Shown here: one piece after another, positions 8,413-17,095 of the stretch
Layout: the number at the start of each line of letters is the position of its first letter
How positions within the stretch are numbered: the stretch's first letter is position 1
From: Acidobacteriota bacterium
Lineage (GTDB): Bacteria; Acidobacteriota; Thermoanaerobaculia; Gp7-AA8; JAHWKK01
DNA length: 64,000 nt
Direction: 5' to 3'
Assembly: GCA_019347945.1 (NCBI GenBank)
Contig: JAHWKK010000003.1
Location: 95,059 to 159,058 of the forward strand
Made by a program: the position numbers and the translations under genes
The notes under the pieces: generated by a model
The model's database searches: none
What the model saw: the letters and a program-made list of their open reading frames with translations, nothing else
What the model was told of the DNA's origin: nothing

Positions 8413-9141
8413 GTGATCGTCTACGGCGTGAACCCCGTCCTCGAAGCGCTTCGAGCGAGCCCGGAGCGAATCCGGTGGATCGGGATTCGGAAGGGATCGA
8501 AGGAGCAGCGGCTCGGCCGGCTGGCCGAGGAGGCGAGAAAGGCCGGCGTACCGGTACGTCCGGTCGATGATGCCGCGATCCGCCGGCAGGTGCCGCGCGA
8601 TGCGGTTCATAACGGGGTGATCGCGGAGGTCGGTGAGGTCGCGCTGGTCGATCCCTGGCCGATCATCAAAGCCGAGTCGACATCGCTCATCGTGATCCTC
8701 GACCAGGTGAGCGATCCACACAACGTCGGCGCGATCATCCGGAACGCGGACGCGCTCGGTGCGGATCTGGTCGTGGTGCCGGAGCATCGGAGCGCTGCGC
8801 TCAACGCCGCCGTGGTCAAAAGCTCGGCGGGTGCTGCCTCATGGGTACCGGTCGCGCAGGTGACCAACCTGGCGAGACTGCTCGACGATCTGAAGGAGGA
8901 GGGATACTGGTCGTACGGGCTCGACGCCGAGGGGCACCCGATCGAGGAGGCGAGGTTCGGTGGCCGGGTCGTGATCGTTCTCGGGAGCGAGGGGAAGGGG
9001 CTCCGTCCGAATGTCCGGAAGCATTGTGACGCGGTGCTCTCGATTCCGATGTCGGGTCACGTCGACTCGCTCAACGTAGCCTCGGCGGCGGCGATCACTT
9101 TGTGGGAGGTTGCGCGGCAGCGCCGCTCGAGCTCTGCGTGA
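8413..9141 (+). CDS. rlmB: SpoU-family 23S rRNA 2'-O-methyltransferase (RlmB-like)
   Basis: This enzyme of about 242 residues is predicted to methylate the ribose of a 23S rRNA guanosine (G2251 in E. coli). A short N-terminal substrate-binding domain (VIVYGVNPVLEAL) precedes the SPOUT fold, with its three motifs visible: LDQVSDPHNVGAIIRNADALG, VLGSEGKGL and IPMSGHVDSLNVASAAAI. GTG 8413 is chosen because homology begins there and a -10-like box sits just upstream; the frame is open further upstream but non-homologous. The 3' end overlaps the convergent histidine kinase gene by 47 nt. Confidence 0.92.
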   Translation: MIVYGVNPVLEALRASPERIRWIGIRKGSKEQRLGRLAEEARKAGVPVRPVDDAAIRRQVPRDAVHNGVIAEVGEVALVDPWPIIKAESTSLIVILDQVSDPHNVGAIIRNADALGADLVVVPEHRSAALNAAVVKSSAGAASWVPVAQVTNLARLLDDLKEEGYWSYGLDAEGHPIEEARFGGRVVIVLGSEGKGLRPNVRKHCDAVLSIPMSGHVDSLNVASAAAITLWEVARQRRSSSA

Positions 9142-12100
9142 GATCGTGTACGTCGCGGGTCAGGTCGCCGGGATCGATCGGTTTCAGGTGGTAGCGATTG
9201 AAGCCCGCGGCCAGAATTGCGTCGCGATCATCGAGGCGTGCATAGGCTGTCAGAGCGATCGCGGGCAGGGCGGAGGCGTACGTCGGCATCTGCCGGATGC
9301 GACGAATCATCTCCTTGCCGTCCTGCTTCGGCATTGCGATGTCGCTGACGATGACGTCGAAGTCGCTCGTTTTTTCGAGCGCATCGATTGCCGCGGCTGC
9401 CGAATCGACGGCGACGACAGTGGCGCCGCACTGGCGTAAGAGGACGGCGACGAACGAGCGGACGTCCGGCTCGTCCTCGACGACCAGAACTTTTCTCCCC
9501 GTCAGGGGAACCAGATCGCCTTCGTCCTGCGATTCACTATCGGTGAGAATCGCGTCGCTTCGCGGAAGAGTGATCGAGAAGGTCGACCCGCGACCGCGAC
9601 CGGGGCTTTCCGCTTTCACCTTCCCCCCGTGCGTTTCGATGACGTACTCGACGATCGCGAGACCGAGTCCCAGACCTCCGAACGAACGCGTGGACGAAGC
9701 ATCGGCCTGGCGGAATCTTTCGAAAATGCGCGGCAGAACCTCCGGATCGATCCCCTCCCCCCAGTCCTGGATCTCGATCGTGACCGAGCTCGGAGTGACG
9801 ATGGATCGAACCTCGACCCGACCGTTCTCCGGCGAGAACTTGATCGCGTTGGAGAGAAGATTCCAGAATGCCTGCTGAAGTCTTGCCCGGTCGGCCGACA
9901 CGATGATCCCGTCGAGCGGCTCTGAATCGACGTCGATGGAGACGTCGTGGTGAGCAAACTGAGGAAGTATGGCATCGACAGCGTCCTCGAGAACCGAGCG
10001 AAGAGCGACAGGCTGCGGCTCGATCCGCAACTTTCCGCTCGTGATGCGAGAAACGTCGAGCAGGTCCTCGATCAGCTGCGCCTGAATTCTCGCGCTGCGC
10101 TGGATTGCCGAGACGGCTTCCTCATACTCTTCGCCTTCTATTCCGATCTCGAGCATTCGGACCCATCCGAGGATGGCAGTCATCGGAGTTCGCAGCTCGT
10201 GAGACAGACTCGCGAGGAAACTGTCCTTCGCTCGATTCGCTTCCTCGGCGACATTTCTTTCCCGTCGGGCTTCCTCGAAGAGGCGTGCATTGTCGATGGC
10301 GACCGCTGCCTGTGCAGCGAGCCCCCGAACGATCTGTTCCTCGCGGGAGCCGAATCGCGCGGGCTGCGGGTGCGCCAGGATCAGACCTCCGAGAATCTCC
10401 CCGGACCGGGAGATCAGCGGCACTCCGAGGTAACTGCGCACCGGGGGATCTTCACGAACAGGGAAGTGATGGGCCGCATCCTCCAGCCGTACGAGCTCGC
10501 CGGAGCTGACGGTTCGCCCCAGCGCAGAACCGGGATCGAACGGAAGCGATCCATGCGACAGATCCTCGAGAGACGAGCTCTCCGGATTCGGTATGAAAGC
10601 GCCCCAGCGCGCGCCGCAGAGCCTCGTGGATGCATCGACGACCGTCCGGATCACACCCTTCGACAGCAGTTCCGCCGAGATTTCCTGATTCACTCGGGTG
10701 ATGGTCTCGAGCGTCTCCTTCTCTTCCCGAAGCTCGAGCTCGATTCTCTTGAGCTCCTGAAGACCGAGCACGAACCCGACCCAATGGTTCTCGCTTTCCG
10801 GGAGCTGTGCGATTCCCATGAGGACAGGTACCGGAGTACCGTCGACGCGCAGCAGGGTTTTCTCCCACGGCCCGTACTGACCGGTTTTACGCATCAGCGA
10901 GAACGCGCGCCGGTCGGCGGGCAGCTGATCGGGGGGCGTCAGTTGTTCCATCGTCAGCGCGTCGGTGGTGTAGACGTCGAGCCCGATCAGATCGAAGAAT
11001 GCATCGTTGGCATCGATGATCTCCCCCTGTTCGTTTCCGAACGCGATTCCGATGATGTTCGCTTCGACCAATCGCCGCATGCGCCTCTCGCTTTGTTCGA
11101 GAAGCTCGTTGGCGTCGCGGAGATCGGAGGCGAGCTGTTCGGCGGAACGACGGGCCTGGGACTGGCTCCGGCTCAGAAGGTACAGAAGAAGGCTGATGAA
11201 GAGACCTCCCGCGAGGATCAGCGGTACCTGATCGCGAGGGGAATAGGCGATGAAGGCGAGAGATGGAACGAACTCGAGGATCCAGGTTCTCCCCTCGACC
11301 TCGAGAGGCATCGTCGTCCGAAGCGCCTCCGCCCTCGAATCCGCAGCGGACCGTTCCCATTGCGGTGACTGGTAAATCAGTTGTTCGTCTTCGATCGAGC
11401 CGTCGTAAACGCGGAAGGCCACCTGCGGACGGATCTCGGTTCCGAAAACGCCGCGGAGAAGATCGGTCACCCGAAAGGGGCTGTGGACGAATCCCTGGAG
11501 ATTCTCCCTCCGCTCTTCCACTGTTTCCGATGTTCTTTCGCCCGCGTAGACGGGGACGTAAATGAGGAAGCCGGACTGAACGTCATCGTCGATCTCCTGC
11601 ACGAGCGTGACGCGGCCAGAGGCCGTCGGCTGTCCCGTGTCGCGGGCGCGAACCATCGCGGCTCGCCTGGTGGACTCGCTGAACATGTCGTACCCGATCG
11701 CCGCCCGGTTCCGTTCGTCGAGAGGCTCGAGAAAGAGAATCGCATGAAATTCGGGAGCGTCGGTGGCTGGCCAGAACTCGATGTCGCTCAGCCGGGAATG
11801 GACGACATTGCCGATATCGAGCTCCTCTCCCTTTCGGATTCTCGCCGAATATCCGACGCCTTGGACTCCGGGGTGCCGGGTTTCCAGGTTGAGTCGCTCG
11901 ACGTACGACCTGAAGTCCTCCTCGGTGACCTGATCATTCGACGCAAACAGCCCCGCGGTGCCCAGGAGGAGATTCACATGCAGCTCGATTCTGTCCTGAA
12001 TGCTGTCACGGACGCCCTCGGCTGCATTCCTGATCCGTCTCTGGTCCCGATCCCGGTTGGTCGAGGAGACGTACCACGCGGTGAGCCCGGTTGCGACGAG

Positions 12101-12229
12101 CGAGGTGATCAGAATGATCGCCGGGATGAACCCCCGGCGCCTGGTATTCGGGCGTTTGTCGTTCTTCTGCATCAGGAAAACCGGGGTTTTGGACAGCAAA
12201 TTATTGGCCACGGCGGCGAATGAGCCCAT
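9095..12229 (-). CDS. Hybrid sensor histidine kinase: CHASE-PAS-GAF-HisKA-HATPase-REC
   Basis: This 1044-residue inner-membrane sensor has TM1 near residues 33-53, an extracytoplasmic CHASE domain (about 60-300; GYSARI, E.RNRAAIGYD), and TM2 near 335-355. PAS (about 385-500), GAF (about 520-665), HisKA with S-H-E-L-R-T-P and HATPase_c with NLLSNAIKFSPE and GLGLGLAI follow, then a C-terminal receiver (VLVVEDEPDV, phospho-acceptor in VSDIAMP, Lys in LKP). CHASE ligands include cytokinin-like and other small molecules; the ligand here is unknown. No partner regulator is adjacent. The start at 12229 overlaps the APP1 gene by 29 nt; ATG 12172 (MQKNDKRPN) is a credible alternative. Confidence 0.9.
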   Translation of the reverse strand: MGSFAAVANNLLSKTPVFLMQKNDKRPNTRRRGFIPAIILITSLVATGLTAWYVSSTNRDRDQRRIRNAAEGVRDSIQDRIELHVNLLLGTAGLFASNDQVTEEDFRSYVERLNLETRHPGVQGVGYSARIRKGEELDIGNVVHSRLSDIEFWPATDAPEFHAILFLEPLDERNRAAIGYDMFSESTRRAAMVRARDTGQPTASGRVTLVQEIDDDVQSGFLIYVPVYAGERTSETVEERRENLQGFVHSPFRVTDLLRGVFGTEIRPQVAFRVYDGSIEDEQLIYQSPQWERSAADSRAEALRTTMPLEVEGRTWILEFVPSLAFIAYSPRDQVPLILAGGLFISLLLYLLSRSQSQARRSAEQLASDLRDANELLEQSERRMRRLVEANIIGIAFGNEQGEIIDANDAFFDLIGLDVYTTDALTMEQLTPPDQLPADRRAFSLMRKTGQYGPWEKTLLRVDGTPVPVLMGIAQLPESENHWVGFVLGLQELKRIELELREEKETLETITRVNQEISAELLSKGVIRTVVDASTRLCGARWGAFIPNPESSSLEDLSHGSLPFDPGSALGRTVSSGELVRLEDAAHHFPVREDPPVRSYLGVPLISRSGEILGGLILAHPQPARFGSREEQIVRGLAAQAAVAIDNARLFEEARRERNVAEEANRAKDSFLASLSHELRTPMTAILGWVRMLEIGIEGEEYEEAVSAIQRSARIQAQLIEDLLDVSRITSGKLRIEPQPVALRSVLEDAVDAILPQFAHHDVSIDVDSEPLDGIIVSADRARLQQAFWNLLSNAIKFSPENGRVEVRSIVTPSSVTIEIQDWGEGIDPEVLPRIFERFRQADASSTRSFGGLGLGLAIVEYVIETHGGKVKAESPGRGRGSTFSITLPRSDAILTDSESQDEGDLVPLTGRKVLVVEDEPDVRSFVAVLLRQCGATVVAVDSAAAAIDALEKTSDFDVIVSDIAMPKQDGKEMIRRIRQMPTYASALPAIALTAYARLDDRDAILAAGFNRYHLKPIDPGDLTRDVHDLTQSSSGAAAQPPTK

Positions 12230-13265
12230 CGCGTTCGGCCAGATTTCGAGCCTGCTCCGTCGTACTCACAAGGTGAAGCTCGACGCCCAGAGACCGCGTG
12301 GCTTCCCCCAGTGAACGGACTTCCTCGTCCCGGGCCGCTGCAGAGACGTCGCGAATGAAGATCGCACGGACCCGGTCCGGATGAGCGCGAACGACCGATT
12401 CGTAGATTTCCGGATCCGCCTGACCGGAATCCCCGATCAGAACGAACGGAAGATCCGGATAGGTCCCGAAGATCCCCTCGATCTGCTCGAGCTTGTGAGC
12501 ATGATGGTCGGCGTGAATCAGCTTCTCGGAATCGAGTCCATAGTCCTGAAGCAGGATCGGTCCCTGCGGAATGCGGTTCAGAAGAAGAAAGTCGTCGAGC
12601 ACGTCGTAGAAGTTCCATGGTCCGCTCGAGACGTAAAAGAGGGGATTGACCGCCCTCGTCGATGAAGAACCGTGGCTCAGCTCCACGTAAAAGTCGCCGA
12701 CGTGCTCGAATGGTGTTCGGGTGCGCGCATTGTGAAAAACCACGCTGCGGAACATCCGGATGTAGCTGGCGGCTCCCGTTTTGACGATGGTGTCGTCGAT
12801 GTCGCTGATCACACCGAACTCCGCGGAAGGATCGGGAACCAGACATTCCGCGAAGGAGACGGTCTCCTGCGGGGGATGCGGCTCGAGAAGGGTGAGGCGA
12901 ACAGGCACCCATGGGCCGTGCCGTTCCGACGGACATGGCAGTTCGGCGTCGATGTATCCCTCGTCGTCGGAGCGGACGCGCAGCGTTGCAGGGCCGGCTG
13001 ATAACTCGACGACCGCTTCCGGAACCTCTGCGCTGGAGACCCGTCGCCATGTTTCGCGCAGGTTTCCGAGCGAGGTTGCTGGCTTCAAACCTCTGGTAAT
13101 GCTCGGATCGCGGATGACCCGCGCCATGACCCGGATCGTTTCGGTCGTGCCGTAGCCGCGATAGGGGAGAATCATGGGACGGCCCCTCGTGCGACCGGCA
13201 AATCGGGCTTCGCTGCTGAGCAGCCTCTCCGCTGCCAGTGCGGTTCGGTGAAGCGTCTTCCGCAA
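12201..13265 (-). CDS. APP1-domain (DUF2183) phosphatidate phosphatase-like protein
   Basis: This protein of about 354 residues matches the APP1 family: an N-terminal beta domain with ILPYRGYGT, then a HAD-like catalytic domain with ISDIDDTIVKTGAAS, LFYVSSGPWN and VLIGDSGQADPEIY. Yeast App1 dephosphorylates phosphatidate; bacterial members probably act on phospholipid-like substrates. Family members carry 20-40 residues before PYRGYG, so I place the start at TTG 13265, six nt after the epimerase stop; the ATG at 13175 is the conservative alternative. It is co-directional with the epimerase and the kinase, and probably in one operon. Confidence 0.8.
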   Translation of the reverse strand: MRKTLHRTALAAERLLSSEARFAGRTRGRPMILPYRGYGTTETIRVMARVIRDPSITRGLKPATSLGNLRETWRRVSSAEVPEAVVELSAGPATLRVRSDDEGYIDAELPCPSERHGPWVPVRLTLLEPHPPQETVSFAECLVPDPSAEFGVISDIDDTIVKTGAASYIRMFRSVVFHNARTRTPFEHVGDFYVELSHGSSSTRAVNPLFYVSSGPWNFYDVLDDFLLLNRIPQGPILLQDYGLDSEKLIHADHHAHKLEQIEGIFGTYPDLPFVLIGDSGQADPEIYESVVRAHPDRVRAIFIRDVSAAARDEEVRSLGEATRSLGVELHLVSTTEQARNLAERDGLIRRRGQ

Positions 13266-13270
13266 CCGGG

Positions 13271-14164
13271 TCAGATACGAGCCTCCCGCCACTCGTGCCA
13301 GAGCCGCTCCGTGACCTTTTCCAGCGAATCGATCTCGGGTGGCCAGCCGGTCCGCACCCGAGTGACCTCGCTCGATACCTGCTGATCGACCATGAGGGCC
13401 TCTCCGAACCCTCCCATCGACTGCATCACCTCGAAATGCGGGGTGTGGCGGGTCTCCACATCCTTTCCCAGTGGCTTGCCCAGCTCGACGGCCATCTCGT
13501 TGAGCGACAGATGCGTCGAGTCGGTACCATGAAAAATACCTTCGAGCCGCTGCTCCGCGACGGCCGCGTAGAGTCGCGCGAGATCGTCGAGGTGAACCAT
13601 CGCCCAATGGTTCTCTCCGTCTCCGGCGATCTCCACCGGTTTGCCATTCTCGATCGACTCGAACCAGCCGCGAAGAAGACTTTCTTCGTGGCCGTACACG
13701 CAACCTGGGCGGATCACGGCTCCCGTGATTCCTTCGCGGCTCATCTGCAGGACGAGTGACTCGTGTCCCGGCCGCCAGTAAACGATCGGCAGGGGATCGA
13801 GCGGCGAGGCCTCGTCGGCGACGTTCTCGCCGGTCGAACCGAAGACCCAGACCCCGGAGGTGTAGATGACATGGCGCTCGTTATCGCCCGCGAGCAGGCC
13901 GTCGATCGCTCGCAGGTCGAGATCGATGGCATCGTCGCCGTGAGCTGCCGCCATGTGGATCGCGGTCGGGTGCTCGTCGACGATGTCGCTCAGGCCGGGG
14001 AGGTCGGATAAATCCCCTCGCAGGATCGTCGCGCCCATCCGCTCCAGCCGGGAGGCGTCCGTTCCTTCCCGGACCAGCGGGGTGACGGCGTGCCCCCTCC
14101 CGATCAGTTCTCTCGTCACGGCGCTTCCGATATAGCCGGTCGACCCTGTCGTCAGAATCTTCAT
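13271..14164 (-). CDS. NAD-dependent epimerase/dehydratase family protein
   Basis: This 297-residue extended short-chain dehydrogenase has the Rossmann motif TTGSTGYIGSAV at residues 5-16, an acidic GDLSD turn, the catalytic-type segment YTSGVWVFG, and the PGCVYG block after it. The active-site YxxxK is not obvious: a Tyr in VYWRPGH precedes no clear Lys, so this may be an atypical (non-catalytic or divergent) member. The substrate is unknown. The start ATG sits 6 nt after a TAGAAT box. Confidence 0.82.
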   Translation of the reverse strand: MKILTTGSTGYIGSAVTRELIGRGHAVTPLVREGTDASRLERMGATILRGDLSDLPGLSDIVDEHPTAIHMAAAHGDDAIDLDLRAIDGLLAGDNERHVIYTSGVWVFGSTGENVADEASPLDPLPIVYWRPGHESLVLQMSREGITGAVIRPGCVYGHEESLLRGWFESIENGKPVEIAGDGENHWAMVHLDDLARLYAAVAEQRLEGIFHGTDSTHLSLNEMAVELGKPLGKDVETRHTPHFEVMQSMGGFGEALMVDQQVSSEVTRVRTGWPPEIDSLEKVTERLWHEWREARI

Positions 14165-14170
14165 GGCCCG

Positions 14171-14176
14171 ATTCTA
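14171..14176 (-). promoter_or_regulatory. Putative leaderless -10 box of the epimerase gene
   Basis: TAGAAT on the minus strand with a 6-nt spacer (CGGGCC) before ATG 14164. It is identical in box and spacing to several other genes in the window. Confidence 0.55.
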
Positions 14177-14240
14177 TCCACCAAGCATGCCCGCACGGGA
14201 TCGCGGTTGGTCGGGAATGTAGAGTGGAGACGTGACCAGC

Positions 14241-14333
14241 GGGGACCGGTGAGAACTTCGCGAACTTCACTCCGAATGCGTCCCAGGTTCGCCACATCGC
14301 GCCGTGAAGTTCGCGAAGTTCTCACCTGTCCCC
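14241..14333. repeat. REP/MITE-like long hairpin
   Basis: Two 30-nt arms (14241-14270 and 14304-14333) are reverse complements with one mismatch and are separated by 33 nt. The outer ends read GGGGAC, a motif common at the ends of short palindromic elements linked elsewhere to REP-associated transposases (general knowledge). It lies in the 249-bp gap between the divergent epimerase and xseA. No transposase is present in the window. Confidence 0.8.
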
Positions 14334-14413
14334 GCTTCCCTGTATGGGCAACAGCTCCCGGAGATGTGACCAGCTCGCGTGCAGGAGAGCAGTCGCGATA
14401 TCCTCGGATTCAA

Positions 14414-15892
14414 ATGGATGGCGCAGCTCCAGGCCACGCCGTGCTGAGCGTCAGTCAGCTGGTCCGGCTCATCAACGTCGATCTCGGTTCGCGGTACGGC
14501 ACAGTGGCGGTCGAAGGGGAGATCTCGAACTTCACCAGGTCCGGCGCCGGTCATCTTTACTTCACCATCAAGGATCGCGATGCCCAGCTGAGCGTCGTCA
14601 TGTTCGCGCGCGAGGCGCAGGCGCTCAAATTCGCACCGGAGCAGGGTCTTGCGGTCGTGGTGCGCGGAAGGCTGGGGATTTATGCGCAACGGGGATCGTT
14701 CCAGCTCAATGCGATCGCGGTCGAGCCCGTCGGGCTCGGCGCGTTGCAACTCGCCTTCGAGCAGCTGCGGAAGAGACTCTCCGAGGAGGGGCTTTTCGAT
14801 TCGGCGAGAAAGCTCCCGATTCCGATGCTCCCGTCCAGGATCGTGGTCGTTACGAGTCCGGTTGGTGCGGCGATCCGCGATGTCCTCAACGTACTGGGCC
14901 GGCGCTTCCGCGGCATCCACATTCAGATCTATCCGGTTCGCGTTCAGGGAGAGGCGGCTGCAGCCGAGATTGCGGCTGCCATTCGTCATCTTTCCACATG
15001 GAAGCGGCATGACGTCATCCTCCTCTGCCGCGGCGGCGGATCACTCGAAGACCTCTGGGCATTCAACGAGGAAGTCGTCGCCCGCGCGATCGCGGACTGT
15101 ACGATTCCGACGATTTCCGGAATCGGGCACGAGGTCGACTTCACGATCGCCGACTTCGTCGCGGATGTGCGTGCGGCGACACCATCGGCAGCGGCGGAGC
15201 TCGTGGTGGGAACGCGTGAAGAGATTCAGCTTCGAATCGATCATGCGAGAAGACGGATCGAGCACGTCGTCACGCGCCGGATGGGATCGCTCAGACGCAC
15301 AGTCGACTCGCTCAGCCTGGAAGGGCGCCTCGGTTCGTTTCCACTTCGCATTCGCGCGATCAGCTCGCGGCTTCAGCGGCGTCAGGCGAGTCTCTACACG
15401 CTTCTCGAGAAAGAGGCCCGGACGCTCCGTGCACGACTGGCACGGCTCGATCGCCCTCTCACCGAGTGGCCGTCGAGGGTAGCGCTGCGCGAAAAATGCG
15501 GAAGGGTCGATCACCTCACCGAAAGACTTTCGACCAGAATCAGAATCGTCGCGTCCCGGAGACAGCAGGCAGTCGCGGCGCTCGTTGCAACTCTGGAGGC
15601 GGTGTCGCCGTTGTCGGTCCTCGCGCGCGGGTATGCGCTGGCGTTCACCAGTCGCGAGGGACGTCGAAAGATCCTGAAGGGCCCGGAGGAGGTCGAGATC
15701 GGTGAGCAGATCACCGTACAGCTGAGTCGTGGAAGCCTCGATTGCGCCGTCGAAGGAAAGACGCTCGGAGTCGAGGCGGTGATGCCCGCCGCAGAGCCGG
15801 GGATCGACCGGGCCGGGCGGCGCCGCGGCGCTCGAAAGCGAAACAAGGGTGAGCGTTCCATCCAGCAGAAGCTTCCGATCGGAGAGAGATGA
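14414..15892 (+). CDS. xseA: Exodeoxyribonuclease VII large subunit
   Basis: This 492-residue subunit of the single-strand-specific exonuclease acts in mismatch repair and DNA turnover. An N-terminal OB fold (LSVSQLVRLINVDL; VEGEISNFTRSGAGHLYFTIKD) is followed by the catalytic core (VVVTSPVGAAIRDVL, ILLCRGGGSLEDLWAFN, PTISGIGHEVDFTIADFVAD, RAATPSAAAEL). A long coiled-coil region (about residues 275-400) and a short basic C-terminal extension complete it. The start at ATG 14414 is chosen by homology; the frame is open upstream but crosses the hairpin repeat. Its stop overlaps xseB as ATGA. Confidence 0.95.
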   Translation: MDGAAPGHAVLSVSQLVRLINVDLGSRYGTVAVEGEISNFTRSGAGHLYFTIKDRDAQLSVVMFAREAQALKFAPEQGLAVVVRGRLGIYAQRGSFQLNAIAVEPVGLGALQLAFEQLRKRLSEEGLFDSARKLPIPMLPSRIVVVTSPVGAAIRDVLNVLGRRFRGIHIQIYPVRVQGEAAAAEIAAAIRHLSTWKRHDVILLCRGGGSLEDLWAFNEEVVARAIADCTIPTISGIGHEVDFTIADFVADVRAATPSAAAELVVGTREEIQLRIDHARRRIEHVVTRRMGSLRRTVDSLSLEGRLGSFPLRIRAISSRLQRRQASLYTLLEKEARTLRARLARLDRPLTEWPSRVALREKCGRVDHLTERLSTRIRIVASRRQQAVAALVATLEAVSPLSVLARGYALAFTSREGRRKILKGPEEVEIGEQITVQLSRGSLDCAVEGKTLGVEAVMPAAEPGIDRAGRRRGARKRNKGERSIQQKLPIGER

Positions 15893-16152
15893 AAGAAGAA
15901 AACAATCACAAGTTCGAGGAGTCCTTCAGAGAGCTGGAGGACATCGTCACACGTCTGGAGGGTGAAGAGCTCTCGCTCGACGAATCGCTCGCCCTTTTCG
16001 AAAAGGGCATTCGACTCAGCCGTTTCTGTCACGAAAAACTCGAGCAGGTGGAGAAGAAGATCGAGCTCATCCTCGCCGACGCCAGAGGCGAACCGAAGAT
16101 CGAGCCTTTTCCTTCGGAAAGCGACACCACCGGCGGTAATGACCGGAACTGA
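15889..16152 (+). CDS. xseB: Exodeoxyribonuclease VII small subunit
   Basis: This 87-residue helical protein binds XseA in multiple copies. It has the family core FEESFRELEDIVTRLEGEELSLDESLALFEKGIRL, then a second helix with C.EKLEQVEKKIELI, and a disordered acidic tail. It overlaps xseA by 4 nt (ATGA) and ispA by 14 nt, giving a coupled xseA-xseB-ispA operon, a common bacterial arrangement. Confidence 0.95.
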   Translation: MKEENNHKFEESFRELEDIVTRLEGEELSLDESLALFEKGIRLSRFCHEKLEQVEKKIELILADARGEPKIEPFPSESDTTGGNDRN

Positions 16153-17062
16153 AAGAGCGACGGATCCGACGGAAGCCTGGATTCGAGCGCGGCGTGAAGC
16201 GGTCGATCGCTTGCTCGATCGCGAGCTTCGCCCCGAGGCCGAAGTTCCGGCATCTCTCCATTCGGCGATGCGATATGCCGTCATGGGAGGGGGAAAGCGA
16301 ATCCGCCCGATTCTCGCGATCGCCGCCTGCGAAGTCCTCGGGGAGGATCCGAAGCCTCGAATGCGGGCCTTCGCTGCGCTCGAGCTGATTCACACGTATT
16401 CGCTCGTTCACGATGACCTTCCCGCTCTGGATGACGACACTCTTCGCCGGGGACGCGAAACGACCCACGTCGTTTTCGGCGAAGCCGCTGCGATCCTCAC
16501 GGGCGATGCGCTGCTGACTGAGGCCTTCCGCTGGCTCGGGACTCCCGTGAGCGGAGTCGATCCGGAGAGACAACTCCGCGCGGTCCGGATCGTCGCCGAC
16601 GCCATCGACTCGACCGGGATGATCGGAGGTCAGGTCCTCGATCTGGAGAGCGTGAACGCGGGCGAAATGGCGGAAGCGGCCGCGCTCGATCTTCTGGAGT
16701 CGATCCACCTCGCCAAGACGGGGAAGCTGATCGTCGCGGCAGTGCTTCTGGGTGGGGTGCTCGGTGGTGCGAATGACGCCGAGCTCGGGGCCCTTCGAAA
16801 ATACGGCGAGGCAATCGGACTCGCCTTTCAGATCCGGGACGATATTCTCGACGAGGTCGGAAGCACCGAACAGCTCGGAAAAACAGCCGGAAAGGACCGC
16901 GAGCAGCGCAAGCTGACCTATCCGGCGCTGCTGGGAATCGAGGGCGCGCGGGAACGGCTCGCGAAGGCGACCGAGAACGCATATGCTGCCGCCAGCGAGC
17001 TCGAGCAGCCCGATGGCCCGCTGCACGGCCTCGCCGAACTGATTGCCAGCCGCGAAAACTGA
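16139..17062 (+). CDS. ispA: Polyprenyl synthetase (farnesyl diphosphate synthase type)
   Basis: This 307-residue trans-prenyltransferase condenses IPP with allylic diphosphates to make C15 or C20 products. The first Asp-rich motif is DDLPALDDD (within VHDDLPALDDDTLRRG) and the second is QIRDDILDE; GGGKRIRP near residues 50-57 binds IPP. The insert of two residues in the first motif (DDxxxxD) is typical of bacterial short-chain synthases. ATG 16139 overlaps xseB. Together with dxs at 21.4 kb and uppS at 55.8 kb it outlines the isoprenoid route. Chain length is not provable from sequence alone. Confidence 0.93.
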   Translation: MTGTERATDPTEAWIRARREAVDRLLDRELRPEAEVPASLHSAMRYAVMGGGKRIRPILAIAACEVLGEDPKPRMRAFAALELIHTYSLVHDDLPALDDDTLRRGRETTHVVFGEAAAILTGDALLTEAFRWLGTPVSGVDPERQLRAVRIVADAIDSTGMIGGQVLDLESVNAGEMAEAAALDLLESIHLAKTGKLIVAAVLLGGVLGGANDAELGALRKYGEAIGLAFQIRDDILDEVGSTEQLGKTAGKDREQRKLTYPALLGIEGARERLAKATENAYAAASELEQPDGPLHGLAELIASREN

Positions 17063-17095
17063 AATGGAGCGAGCTGGTCGCCTGAGTTGAGCTCT

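Noticed and set aside
9947-11368. 473-codon open frame antisense to the histidine kinase
   Set aside because: It has an arginine-rich, motif-free translation and exists because GC-rich coding DNA leaves opposite frames open; the kinase domains on the other strand are unmistakable.
14090-14413. Longer N-terminus for xseA
   Set aside because: The open frame crosses the hairpin repeat and is unlike any XseA N-terminus; homology begins at 14414.
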